A stretch of 64,000 bases of DNA from Vicia villosa. Its lineage: Eukaryota; Streptophyta; Magnoliopsida; Fabales; Fabaceae. The position numbers were made by a program, and so were the translations under genes. Every line of letters starts with the position of its first letter. Position 1 is the stretch's first letter. Below are positions 34,371-46,557 of the stretch, piece after piece. The notes under the pieces are model-generated. The model ran no database searches, was not told the DNA's origin, and saw nothing but the letters and a program-made list of their open reading frames with translations. Where the stretch lies: contig NC_081183.1 in assembly GCF_029867415.1 (NCBI RefSeq), positions 118,720,514-118,784,513 of the forward strand. Direction: 5' to 3'.

Positions 34371-37300
34371 CTCTCGAATCCAAGGGGTTTCCCTTAGCGT
34401 GTCATAACATTTATCCCGCAAATATTCCGAGAGGGTCTAATGTCGCCTCTAAGGCTATCCCTAGGATCATATGTTACACGTCTGCATTGCATACATGGAG
34501 TTACAATATAAGGAGTCTATCGCTTACGCGTGCATTTGCATCTTCATGCACTCATACATTCGCGTTTGCATTTCTATCTTCGCCCGCATCCATACCAACC
34601 GTGCTAGCCGGTTTCCCGAAACTCCAAAAAAAAAAAAAACTATGGAGAAAGGAGAATAAAAGATCTTGGTCTTACGAAAAAAAAGAGGATGTCTTCCGCT
34701 ATGCCAACCACGTGTCCATGCCTTGTCATAACAAGATTACAAATACAATAAAGGTTTTCATCAAGCAAAGATTAGTTCAACAAAGAGTTCCCTCATAGAT
34801 ACACTCAAGATGTATCTAATCATAAAGGGGTCCATCTTAGAACATATCAAACTTTCAAGGACGCTCTACGATAACCTGGGGGCAAGGATTTGTCCAACTG
34901 GGGCAACACCCTGAACGAAGATGCTTAACTAAGAGGGAGAGAAGGCGCCGTGTGTTAACTCCACACCAAGGGGCAAAAGAGTCACAGGTTTTTCTATCAA
35001 TCTACAAACCCTGAAGGTTGCAATGGTGAGATACTATCCTTAGGAAAAGCAAAAGAGGTTCAGTCAAGGGAAACTCATGAAGTTCCGATACGACGAAAAC
35101 CCACCGCTAACAATTTGTTCCCGATAGGTTTGACGTGCCCAAGGAGAATTCGAGGTCACCTTCTGCTTCTACAAGTCCACGAACTAAGGAGTAAAACAAA
35201 GTCGACGGATTCACAAAGGAGATTGCCCTTAGGATTAATAGGTGTATCTTTCTAGTTGTATTTCCTACGATCACAAAACGCTATTTGATGTAAAACGTTG
35301 TACTTTTCGAATAGTAATTCAATACAATAATCATGCATGTTTTGAAATCAATTCTTTCGCTCCGCTCTTGCATTACTACGACTTTCCATTCGTACGCTTC
35401 TATTCTATTTTCAATTTCAAATCTAAGAGTATTAACAAACTTGAGGGAGAATGACGAATACAAATAACTAAGTCCAGCTAAACATATGCTTTCAAAGTAA
35501 GACCGAGCCGAGGATGTACAGGCATTGTTGCATTTCCCAAACAGTGGAGATATAAGGATGTTAGTCCCTCGTTACCCCCTCGAGCCAGGAGTTGGAGTTT
35601 TGTTTCTACTTTTTCAAATAAACCTTGATTTTAACCAGGGGCAGGGTAGGTTTCAATTAATTCAATGGTGTATTTTGGTTGTCAAGAGAATCACTCAATC
35701 CAAGCAAAGGATCAAGCAAAGCAAAGGTTCAAGCATATTTTCTTCCTCGCATTCATCAAGGATTGAGGCGGTAATGGAGATAACATTCACAACAATCTTC
35801 TTCCTCATTACATCATTCAAGATCGAGGAAGTATCAAAGGCGAAGCTTACAAATCAAAGTCATGGCAGTCACAGTATTCAATATCCAAAAAAATCAATAT
35901 CTCAAAAGGAGCTTTCAAAAGAAAAACGCCCGCTAAGTCAAAACAAAAATTCCATGAAAGAAAACAAAGATGACTTAGGCAAAAATTAGGGCATCCCGAT
36001 GAATCAAACTCAAAGGAATTGGTTCATGCAAAAATAAGGGATAAAAAACAAAGGTGAAATACAAAGGATAAACTTGTGACTGCTAAATCATCAATGCTTG
36101 GATCTCTACTAAGGCTTCTGCTCAACTGAAACGATTCTCTTGCAAACAAAGCACAGTCATTGGATTAGTCGAATCTTTAGGACTTGGAGAACATCAAGGA
36201 GAAATGGGTGGGTTAAATAAATTTTGAGCCTTATATCCATTGTTTCTTAAAACATGAACCAGGCCAAGTTACAACAGTTAAAAGTCCTAATTGAGGCAAG
36301 GTTAACCATGAAAGCATGTTAAGCAGGATTTGTTATACTGACTCCTATGTTTGTTAAAACTACTTCTATGCTTCTTCAAGCATTCTTTTCAAAACCATCC
36401 AGTCCTAATTCATAACGGACTTCGATTTCAATACTTGCATACGCATTCCATTGGAGCTACTTCTCAAAAAGTACAACACCATCTACGAGTATACACTTAG
36501 CATCGAGGAAATCTCGAAATGGGTTAATCAAAGGTGATCATTTCTAATAAAGACCCTGGAGTCGGGGGAACCACATCTAGGGGGTTCTCCTAAACAGGGG
36601 CAAAAATTTCAAAGAGCACAGGGACATACAATCGAACATCCTATTAACTAGGGGCAGTCTTCCTAAGGTTCAATCGACTTGGGGCACATCTCAAAGCAAT
36701 CTCAAACAGGGGCATGTCAGACATGGGAAGAATTCAAATTCAAAGGATAGACACTATGGATAACCTCCCATGACCTGGAGATCAGGGGCACACCCTTCAA
36801 TCTAAACATCGAAGCATATGACAAGGCTATTCCCTGGGGCATTTCCTTCATAAGCATCTCTCTCCATGAAAATACTGGGGCAATGGATATCAAATCCGCA
36901 AGACACACGACAAAAGGAAAAATGCGTTCTCGCACTTTACAACATCGAACAAATCTTTCTCCTAACTACGATCTTCAAAGTTCAAACAAAACAGGTATTG
37001 GGAAATCGCGCTAGCATCACACCCCACCTTACCCAACAACTTTACAACATTAGCAAAATATACACGCTTTGGTTATCAACAACCTATCATTGAAGCATCA
37101 TGCAAATACATACAAATCATGCATTACACACATTGGTTGATACATTACACCACACCTTTTTGGGCAATCTTCTTTAAGACAAATTTCTATCTACTCTAAG
37201 AGCCTTTACAGATGGTTTTCTCTAGGACAAATTGCTACCATTTCGATAAATCATTTCAGATAGTCTTCTTTAAGACGAACATTCACTTCCATTCCAAAAA

Positions 37301-37744
37301 GACCTTTTCAGGTAATCTTACAGAAGACATTACTTCGTTCCACTCATTACGTCAACCAAACATACGCATAAGCATAAGCATACATAAACATTACAAAGCC
37401 AGCATAAGCATAGTCAGGGTATAAGTGCAAGCATGGAGTAAACAAGCTCAATGGGTTTAAGAAGATAAAATCTCGGGATTGCATCATCATTGGCATACAT
37501 ACATACGCATTAGCATACGCATATCATCTAGTGCATTTACACATCACAAAAAGCCCAATTTCTATTGGCAGTCCAAACCATCATTAAACCCAGTTCCCGT
37601 CTGGTAATCAGTTCCCGTCTCACTATTACATCAAAATTCAAATCATACTACAAAAGCCTAGTTTCCAACCCTCGTGTTGTGATTGGTGTATTTTCTCTGA
37701 CCCTCGAGTCGTGAGTCTCCGAACAGGTGAATCTTTTCCATGCA
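34371..37744 (+). other. Element B internal region, non-coding
   Basis: 3.4 kb with no recognisable protein motif. It has a poly-A run at 34626-34640, and at 36590-36885 at least seven GGGGCA words in AACAGGGGCA-like contexts that resemble the polypurine tract. At 37160-37330 TCTTCTTTAAGA-type mini-hairpins recur. Confidence 0.6.
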
Positions 37745-38660
37745 GGTAAGTTTGCTAGAACTATAGCAGGCGATCACTCTTATGCAGGTACGCTTGTCAG
37801 AACTATGGCAGGTAATTCCTTTGGTGCAAGTGAATTGTCCGAACTAGGACAAATGATCCTATTGGTGCAGGTGAACTTGCTAGAACTATAGCAAGCAATC
37901 CTATTGGGGTCCACAAACTACGAGTAGCTTACCAGCACTATGGTAAGTGAGAGATACAAACCGCGAGTAGCTTACCAGCACTATGGTAAGTGAGAGATAT
38001 AAACTGCGAGTAGCTTGCCAGCACTATGGTAAGTGAGAGATATAAACTGCGAGTAGCTTGCCAGAACTATGGTAAGTGAGAGATACAAACTGCGCGTAGC
38101 TTGCCAGAACTATGGTAAGTGAGAGATACAAACTGTGAGTAGCTTGCCAGAACTATGGTAAGTGAGAGACACAAACTGCGAGTAGCTTGCCAGAACTATG
38201 GTAAGTGAGAAATACAAACTGCGCGTAGCTTGCCAGAACTATGGTAAGTGAGAGATACAAACTGCGAGTAGCTTACCAGCACTATGGTAAGTGAGAGATA
38301 CAAACTGCGACGTAGCTTACCAGAACTATGGTAAGTGAGAAATTCACAAATTGCGAGTAGCTTACCAGCACTATGGTAAGTGAGAGATACAAACTGCGAC
38401 GTAGCTTACCAGCACTATGGTAAGTGAGAAATTCACAAACTGCGAGTAGCTTACCAGCACTATGGTAAGTGAGAAATTCACAAACTGCGAGTAGCTTACC
38501 AGCACTATGGTAAGTGAGAGATACAAACTGCGACGTAGCTTACCAGCACTATGGTAAGTGAGAAATTCACAAAATGCGAGTAGCTTACCAGCACTATGGT
38601 AAGTGAGGGGTTCACAAACTGCGGAGGCTTGCTGGCCATAGCAAGCCAATTACACAATCA
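37745..38660 (+). repeat. Tandem hairpin array, 16 units of 43-45 bp plus diverged edge units
   Basis: AGCTTACC/AGCTTGCC starts at 37926, 37969, 38012, 38055, 38098, 38141, 38184, 38227, 38270 (43-bp steps), then 38314, 38359, 38403, 38448, 38493, 38537, 38582 (44-45-bp steps). Each unit holds CTTACCAGCACTATGGTAAG, a hairpin. Diverged units at 37750-37890 and 38625-38645 keep the layout with other stems: CTTGCT/AGCAAG, TTGTCC/GGACAA, GGCTTGCT/AGCAAGCC. It lies in the 3' untranslated position of element B. Confidence 0.95.
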
Positions 38661-39230
38661 ACAGAAGGTCCTCGCTATTCCTTTTCAGGAACCTTTCCAG
38701 GAAATCTTCTTCAAGACGTATTCCATCCTTTCTAGGAGCTTTTCCAGGCAGACACAGGGTTTTTCAAATGATTCCTCAACTGGGTTTATCACGTTAGTCC
38801 CTCGGCAGTGATCTTCTCCTTCAATAACAGTCAAAGGTGTCTTCTTTCTTTTCAGAATTACTAACATACTTCGATTAACGTAACTAACAATCATGCATCA
38901 TTTCAACTAACTAACCTCATTCATACATAATGCATATACAGGCATCACTCTCATTTATTTTGAGAGGCTCATCGCATCATACATTGCATTGCATAAATTT
39001 CAGGTTGCCTTTTTAGGCCGTGCTACAAAAAAAAACACAGTGGTCCCTTTCCAAAGCGTTTGCTCCGCACTCTGAAAAAGCGGTATTCACCTCGGATGGC
39101 ATCTGTAAGCCCATCTCCTACGGAACTTCTTCCCATGCAAATTTCAGGGCATTTCAGTGTTCAATCATCTTCTACCTTTAGATCACGATAGGCAGACGTG
39201 CCTATCTGACTCTTCAGGTTTAAGAAGATT
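38661..39230 (+). other. Element B 3' untranslated tail
   Basis: Between the hairpin array and the polypurine tract. No ORF or motif is recognised. Short words such as CTTTCCAGG recur around 38690-38750. Confidence 0.5.
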
Positions 39231-39243
39231 GAACAGGGGCAGC
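39231..39243 (+). other. Element B polypurine tract
   Basis: GAACAGGGGCAGC directly precedes the 3' LTR and shares GGGGCA with the element A tract. Confidence 0.85.
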
Positions 39244-41753
39244 TGTCATACCCCAAAATTTGCCCAGTCAATTCATGTCTTTTAATTCATCAAGGATCGA
39301 AATTAAGAATCATGGGGTTTGACATCCCTATTGTCAAACCTGCGTTCTTATAAGGTATCCTGAATCAAAATGGGGGTTAAAATCAGAAAGTGCTTGAGCT
39401 CAGTCATCTAGCTCATCTATTCCATCTTCTTGAGGTTTTTTTTAGTCCTTTCTCACAAATTATTCATATGGTTTATTATTTATAATTAGTTTAATAATTT
39501 TATTATTATAACCAACTGTTATTAATTAATAGAGGTTTTAATAATATTATTATTAAGATTATTATAATTATTTTCAACTATTATTGTTATTATAATTACA
39601 ATATACAATTAATCAATGGATTAGTAATTTGTTTGGGTTAAAATAATAAATCAAATGGTAGGCCCATTAGGTTAAAAAAACAAAAAGAATTAACTAACTA
39701 AAAGAGATTAATATAAAAAAGGAGAGAGGATGCTGTAAGGGGAGAGGTTGCTGGCCGAAAAAAGAGAAAGGCCTTTGCTGAAGAACAAAAAAACCGCGGA
39801 AGGGAGTGAAATCACAGATCAAGGTTCGATTTGATTCAGACCAGTCCAAGATTGCCAAACGATTCTTCATGGTTGTCTAAAGCTAAGTGCATCATTCTCA
39901 TCCATTGAAACTCACGGAATCACGTCCCAGAGGCCATTGTTCTTCTTGATTTTTTTTCAAATTCGATTGCATCCTTTCACATATTATAAATTGATTTTGA
40001 TTGTGTATTCGTATTTAGATTAACGATTACAAGCTCTCTGCATAGTTAATTGAGTTTTGGTTGATGTTTGAAGGATTCACCATTGTCGGGTTTCTTGAGC
40101 TGTGTTTTAGGATCTAGATTTGCAGATGAAATTGGACAAAACCGACGATACCAATGGACTCGGAAGGCTATTTTAAGTCGGGCCATGTCCTTATAATTTA
40201 TTTATTCATTATGCTTGCTTGGGTTCGAAATTGCAGGGATGGCCATGGTTGTTCACGAACAACTACGACGAAGAGGAACAGTACCAGCACTGGGCTGTTT
40301 GGTTTTAGAATTTGGCTCTTTTTTTTCGTATATGATTGTTTGGTGTCTGAATTCTAACAGAGTGGGAGCGCAGCGCGGTTGGCGATCCACACAAGTCCTG
40401 CGTCCAAGGGGTTGTGAGTTCGAGTCTCAGCAACCTCACTATTTTTTTCAATTTCTGGCAAGAGTAAGCAGGCTGATCCGACGCCTCTCAGGCATTAGTG
40501 CCCACCGTACGTCTTCAGTTCAAGCCGTTAGATCACCAATTTCCTTGATCCAACGCCCCCCAAGCCGAGGGTCTACCATGGACACTCAGAGGCAACCACA
40601 CAAGATTGGTGCCAGGTTTATTTATTCATTTTACTATTATTTAAACTATTTAGATTAAAATGATAATTAATATTGTTTATTTTAATTAGTTTATTTAATT
40701 AAAATTATGATTAGAATAAATTAGGATTAGGGTTATGATTTATTTAGGATCATTCTCCCGACTATTTTTCCTGATTTATCGATCTAATTAATTTAGCCAA
40801 TATTAATTATAATCACAAAACCTTATAAAAGTACCAATACATTAGGATTCGCTCAATCCCATTGGCCCTTGGCCAAACATTAGGATTTAAATTATTATTG
40901 GTTTCGACTAAATTTATTGGTCGCGATGATTAATAATTGATTAATTTGATTAATCAAATCCTATAAATTAAAATAATATAATTCAAATAAACTTCACGAA
41001 TAATAAAAATATATTCATTTTGCTAAAAGGTTTTAACCATCTTATTGGTTACGACGATTAGCAATTTTTTTTTATCAATTCGTTACTATGTTTAATCGAA
41101 TCTATCGATTATGAGGGGTAACGATAAATTAATAATTTATAATTAAAATACATCCATTTGCTAAAAGTGATAATCGAATCAATCGATTAGAATTGCCAGC
41201 AACTCTCTACTAATCTATTAATTATGGTGATCAAACCTATTGATCATCGCGATTAATAGTACAAATTAAAATCAGGGTTGTACGTCCAAAACATCTAAAA
41301 CACACTAAACCACGATACTACGGATTTTTATCCATTCAACTGCGATTTTCAAATCACAACTTCTAAAACTACGATAGGCCACTCAAAAAGCCTCTAAACT
41401 CACATTCAATCAAATTTCAAACCGTAAGGGCGTACAACCCGTATCCCGAACTACGTTGACTCTGATTCTCCATAAGGAGATACGTAGGCACTTGGCGACA
41501 AGGCGAGTCCCCTTCCTCCATATTCTAATCATGTTCAATTATTTGCCTTAACCCTATTAACTGTCTGTCATCTTTCTTTATAAACCTTGATCTTTGCTAT
41601 GTTAGCCTTTAGGAAAGGGTTGAGGATGCCTAACACCTTCCCTCGACCTGAATATAGTATCTTACCCCGATCTCTATACTGCGTAGGGTTTCCTATTCGC
41701 CCTTCAGAATAGGTGGCGACTCTCTAAGTTAAATTTTTAGGCAGGTTGCTACA
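39244..41753 (+). repeat. Element B 3' LTR (2510 bp)
   Basis: Partner of 30273-32782, with identical length and 12 mismatches counted by eye. The tRNA-like copy is at 40362-40439. Confidence 0.96.
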
Positions 41754-41758
41754 GTATG
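41754..41758. other. Target-site duplication of element B (right copy)
   Basis: GTATG, identical to 30268-30272. Confidence 0.95.
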
Positions 41759-44012
41759 GTATAGCCTTGCTGGACTCATACGGTACAGGACCTGGTAAGT
41801 AGATGACTAGTGGTGCAATTGCTGTCTTCCTGCTGTCATACTTGACTTGCATTGGTTCAACTTGATTAATTTGAGGAAATAAGGTAAAGACTTCATCATC
41901 TTCTCTGTTGGCAAGAACAGTAATGGTATTGTCATCCATCAATTTTTGAATGTCGTTGCGAACACGCAAACATCCTCGTGAATTTCTTCGACAAATTTCG
42001 CATCTACTGTAAGCGTGGAAATCTGTTCCAAAGTAGGCAAGTCCATTCAAAGTTTTATGGAACCTGACTACCGATCCTTCAAGATCTTCAACTTTGTAGA
42101 TTTTGTATTCTCCTGGACATCCTTGAACCATGTTGATGTCATGTTCAGTTCTAACTCGGATATGTTGAATCCATCCCAAGTCCATTTGTTCTTGTAATGC
42201 AGCTTGAACTATGGCACATCCTTGATTATTCTTTGGACAAATTTCACATGTGAAGTAGTTGTGAGGTGGTACATGACCGTACCCAGCTTGTTTAGCGTGC
42301 ATCCTGACAAGATTTTCCCCTATCTGACGAATGTCGTAGATTTGAATGACGTTAGGGTGTTGATCTATCAGATTTACTGAAGCTTCGTTATGCTGCGGCA
42401 AAGGATTTGCTTGGACGTTTGGATTAGTATCTTTGAAGGATAGCATTCCGCTTTTCACTAATCGTTGGACGTCAATCTTGAAAGGGAAACAGTTCTCAAT
42501 ATTGTGACCTGGTGCCCCCTGATGATAGGGACAAGATTGGTCAGCCTTATACCATGGTGAGGAACTATTTGTAGGATTTGGAGGACTCCTTGTCTGAATG
42601 AGTCCTTTTGCCAGTAATGTTGGAAACAATTCTGCATACGGCATTGGTACGGGGTCAAAGGCAGGATACCTTGGAGCCCGATTGTTGTAATTTGGAGGTC
42701 GAACCTGCTGCTGAGGTTGCTGCGACCTTTGTTGAATTTGTTGTTGCGAGACCTGAGGTTGATAAGCTGGTGCTGAGTTAACAACCGGAGTTATTGTTGC
42801 AACTTGAGGTTGGAATTTCTTCTTGATTTTGTGCAAGACATTGCTGACATCTTGATCCTTTTTCTTCTGGAAAGAACTTCCATACTTCCTTGGACCAACA
42901 GAAGATTCTGGTTCTTTGTTCAAGCGTCCTTCTCGAACTGCTTCTTCTAAACGCACACCCATGTTTACCATCTCAGTAAAATCACTTGGTGCACTTGCAA
43001 CCATTCGTCCGTAGTAAAATGGACTCAAAGTTTTGAGATAGATTTTTGTCATTTCTTTCTCTTCAAGTGGTGGACAAATTTGAGCAGCAACTTCACGCCA
43101 TCTCTGAGCGTATTCCTTGAAGCTTTCTCTATCCTTTTGAGTCATGGCCCGGAGTTGATCTCTGTCGGGAGCCATATCCAGATTGTACTTATACTGTTTG
43201 ACGAAGGCCTCTCCGAGGTCTCGAAAAGTACGGATCTCTGAACTGTCCAAGTTCATGTACCATTTGAGTGCAGCACCAGTCAGGCTGTCTTGAAAATAAT
43301 GAATGAGCAATTGTTGATTATCAGTCTGAGTTGACATTCTTCGAGCGTACATCACAAGATGACTTTGTGGGCATGAATTCCCTTTATACTTCTCGAATTC
43401 TGGTACTTTGAATTTGTGAGGAATCTTAACATTTGGAACTAGACAGAGGTCTGCAGCATTCTTTCCAAATAGATCTTGTCCTCGGAGAGTCTTGAGTTCC
43501 TTCTGCATTTGCAGAAACTGTTCTTGGAACTCGTCCAATCTTTCATACACGCCAGCATCCTCACTTGGAGCGTGATGATATACTTGTCCGCCTTGCGGGG
43601 GAAAAGTATGCATAATGGGCTGTGGAGAAGCCATGACAGCAGATCTCGGTATCTCAGCATTCTGTTGTGCGAAACCCATTGCCGTTGCTCTTGGAACTTC
43701 AATTTCCAGAGGTTTGTAACCCTCCGGTGGACGCATATCCATGGTGACTTTTGGAGCTTCAGAAGCTGGAGGTATGTACCCTTCTGGAGTAAAGTTATAC
43801 GGCATGCCCCAAGGTCGATCAGGCGGCATGGTATACTGAGGAATGGGAGTAGAAACAATCTCGGAAACCACAGTCCTTTGCGGTTCTTCTGGCGTTGGTC
43901 GATTCTGTGCAACTACCAGGGCTTCTACCATACTATTGAGTCTTTCAACAGTACCTTTGAGAGTATTAATCTCTTCTCTGAGTTCTTCATTCTCTTGCTC
44001 AAAGTCTTCCAT
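41754..44012 (-). CDS. Element A gag-pro, gag segment
   Basis: The first 753 codons of the gag-pro frame, from ATG 44012. A short N-terminal coiled coil (about residues 1-50) is followed by a Pro-rich stretch. The retrotransposon gag (capsid) domain spans about 180-380, with ALKWYMNL and the SFKEYAQRWREVA region. A Gln-rich linker follows, then a CPYH...GHNIENC motif that takes the place of the zinc knuckle in Tat elements. Gag would form the particle that packages RNA. Element B is inserted exactly after a codon at 41754. The frame runs on to 41724 inside the LTR of B, but those residues are not native. The frame continues at 30267. No premature stop is present. It lies 289 bp downstream of ORF1. 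Confidence 0.93.
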
Positions 44013-44301
44013 TCTTTACTTGCGACTTGAACGAGTGTTGTATGGATGAGACAGCTTGAAAGTCTTGGTTCACCTCCTTCTCCTCCTCTCTTTCTGGAGA
44101 AAGGAAAGTGACTATTAGATCCGCGACAATTCTCGTGTCAGTGCGTACGACTAAAGCGATGTATGATATGCAATTAAGTTATTATTTTTCAAGGAAACAC
44201 CATAATTACGTTATGAAACATCAAAACTTTATTAATTAAGCGAAAATGCCGTTTTTACACACTTTGAAAATGGAAATACAGAGAAACTGAGAGAAAGGAC
44301 T

Positions 44302-45801
44302 CTAAAATTTTGATGATGAGCCGACTTCACGTTCTAACATCTTCTTCTGTTTCTTGAGCTGAGCGTTCTCTGACGTGAGCTGATCGATGATCCAGGAAGC
44401 AGGAGGGATATGATGTGAAAGTGATGATTGTGTCACTTGTCGATCGAGTACTTCAAGTAACTCATCCTTCCTTCTTAGGATGTTTTGAATCTCAACATTT
44501 TCCATGTTGACAATTCGATACTTGTTCCTCCAAGCATTCCTTTCTTGGCATACTTTGTTTAATGCCGCTTGCAGTTTTTCAACATCGGTGGAAAAAAGGT
44601 AAATTGGTTCCCTTAGGGGAATAGGTTCTTGATGTTGATATGGCATCCGGAGCTTGAATGCTCTGACGCGTACCCATTAAAGGTAAGGATCCAGGGAGAT
44701 GCAAAGATGTTTTCCTAACAATCTTCTCCCTTTGCTGTGAACAAGACGCCAGGCTTGGACAATTTCCTTCTTCAGCATGTTGCCATGATCCTCGATGTTC
44801 TTGAAGAACAGACCCTCCAATTGGATGTTACTTGGAATATTTTTCATAGGATAGCCGTATTGACGACGGGCTAAAGCTGGATTGTAACTGATCCCTCCCT
44901 TAGTTCCAATAAGGGGTACGTTGGGGAAACTTCCGCAACTGAAGATGATCTTGGTTTCGTCGTTGTCAGGACTACACCAATCAATGTCCGTATGAGTGAG
45001 AGATATGATTTTCTGTGACCAGTAAAGGCCATCCCTCATGTTCCAGAAAGTGCTAGACTTTGGCAGGTGCGAAACGAACCATTCGTATAACAACGGTACG
45101 CAGCATGTGATTAATCCTCCTCGCTGCAGGTTTCTTGAATGTACAGAGTGATAAGCATCCGCAAGCAAGGTTGGAACTGGATTTCCAATTAAGAAGATCT
45201 TAATTGCATTGATGTCGACGAAATCGTTAATGTTAGGGAACAAAAACAATCCGTAGATAAGCAAAGCCAAGACTTCCTCAAAAGCGCTCATATCTTGGAT
45301 GCTGACGAAGTACCGAGCTTGATCAAACAGGAATTTGGAGGGCAATCCTTGAATTCCTCCTCTACTCACCATATGAGTTCTGATGTCGACTACGTTCAAA
45401 GGAGTAGTTGCATCAATGATAATGTCGTCAGGATTCTTTTCCAAACCGGAGTACGGATCTTGCGCGTACACGGGTATCTCAATCAGACGAGAGTACTCCT
45501 CTAACGTAGGCATGAGCTGATAATCTGGAAAGGTGAAGCAGTGATACGTTGGATCGTAAAACTGTACCAAGGTGGGAAGGATCCCAACCACCATGTTGGT
45601 ATTGAGCAAAGGCAGAAGTTTTCCATACTTCTCCTTGAAAGCCTGGGGGTTGACCACCAGTTTTCCGAGCTTTCCCAGTTCCTCGACCTGGGGAATCTTG
45701 AAGGTGTATTTCCTAGCTTTCTTTCTTCCGTAATCCATAATATAGATCCTTAAGTCCTTTCTCCGTTTCTCTCTTTCTATGAAGTTCAAAACGTTCGTCA
45801 T
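44302..45801 (-). pseudogene. Ogre ORF1, one in-frame stop
   Basis: A separate frame between the leader and gag, the hallmark extra ORF1 of Ogre elements. From ATG 45801, 374 codons are open to a TAA at 44677-44679. The same frame is then open again to 44302 and ends in a charged coiled coil (EKLQAALNKV, ENAQLKKQKK), so the original was about 499 aa with a single nonsense change. The N-terminal part is a mainly hydrophobic helical domain (LTRL-like blocks, FDQARYFVSI, YGLFLFPN). It reminds me of the plant mobile domain/aminotransferase-like group, but this is only a resemblance. Its function is unknown even in the family. Confidence 0.8.
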
Positions 45802-46533
45802 TTAGTTTCCTTGAAAAACGACTCGAAAAAGACTCTTTTTGTTTTTGGTTGTTTATTAATGAATGATGCATGAATGCATGAATGCACACACAAGAGTTTT
45901 AAACAAACATGGCGTTGAAGGGTATAGTGGTCATGAAGTCCAAACGCAATCCCCGCCCCAATGGTAAACTAAGGTTAAGGATTTTTGTACCTGTAGAACG
46001 GGTTCTAGGGGTCTCAGAGTTTTTGCTCAACCTTAAAGATACGTTGATTGGTATCTATAAGAGAGTTTTCTCTGAGTGTAGTATCTGCGTGACAATTACT
46101 TCCGTAATCACCGCTCTACGTCCTAAAAAAAAGGCTTTAAGTGGGGTTAATGTGTTTCTAGGTCCTCCTGGTACAAATCAGTCTCGGAATGCAGTGGCGC
46201 AGTTAATCACAACCAGCCAGGCAAATCCCAAGAGTAGACTTGGAAACCAAGATTAGAGGGCCTTCACCGGGAAGACATCCTCCATCCTATCTTATGTTGC
46301 ACTCAAATCCGGGTATAGGATTTCTCACCACAAGGGGGAATCAAGCCCTTTCCCGATACAGAATAAACAAAATAAACAAATATAAATGCAGCAAACACAT
46401 GATATGACACAGAGGTTAGGCAGGACCTCTCTTGTTTGAGGGGGAATTTGGCATCCCTAATTCCTCATTGGGGTGGACCAGCAACAGGTCAACCATTGGT
46501 TTGGATGAAAAACCAAGGTTTTTAACACTTATA
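45802..46533 (-). other. Element A 5' untranslated leader
   Basis: 732 bp between the primer-binding site and ORF1. No credible ORF on the minus strand; the 115-aa plus-strand frame is incidental. CTTCACCGGGAAGACAT (46263-46279) is a word that also recurs inside LTR A. Confidence 0.7.
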
Positions 46534-46551
46534 TCCCCAGCAGAGTCGCCA
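46534..46551 (-). other. Element A primer-binding site
   Basis: On the minus strand TGGCGACTCTGCTGGGGA, identical to those of B and E. It is separated from the LTR end CACCACA by six bases (GAAAAA), against two bases in B and E. Confidence 0.92.
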
Positions 46552-46557
46552 TTTTTC

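Larger units (their letters stand above)
30273..41753 (+). mobile_element. Element B: non-coding Ogre-related LTR element, nested in A
   Basis: An 11,481-bp plus-strand element with two 2510-bp LTRs, an Ogre-type primer-binding site, a GGGGCAGC polypurine tract and a perfect GTATG target duplication. Its 6.46-kb internal region has no gag, protease, RT or integrase motif in any frame. The longest frames (154 aa at 35525-35989, 103 aa at 34487-34798) match nothing I recognise. The LTRs differ at 12 positions by eye (0.48%) with no indel. It must have been moved by proteins supplied in trans, plausibly by an Ogre element, since the primer site is identical to that of A and E. Confidence 0.93.

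Noticed and set aside
35525..35989. 154-aa ORF in the middle of element B
   Set aside because: Low-complexity Ser/Lys-rich sequence with no gag or other motif; likely chance, although not fully excluded.
37920..38620. Regular 43-bp repeats resembling a CRISPR array
   Set aside because: Repeats are head-to-tail without unique spacers, in a plant LTR element; it is a tandem array.
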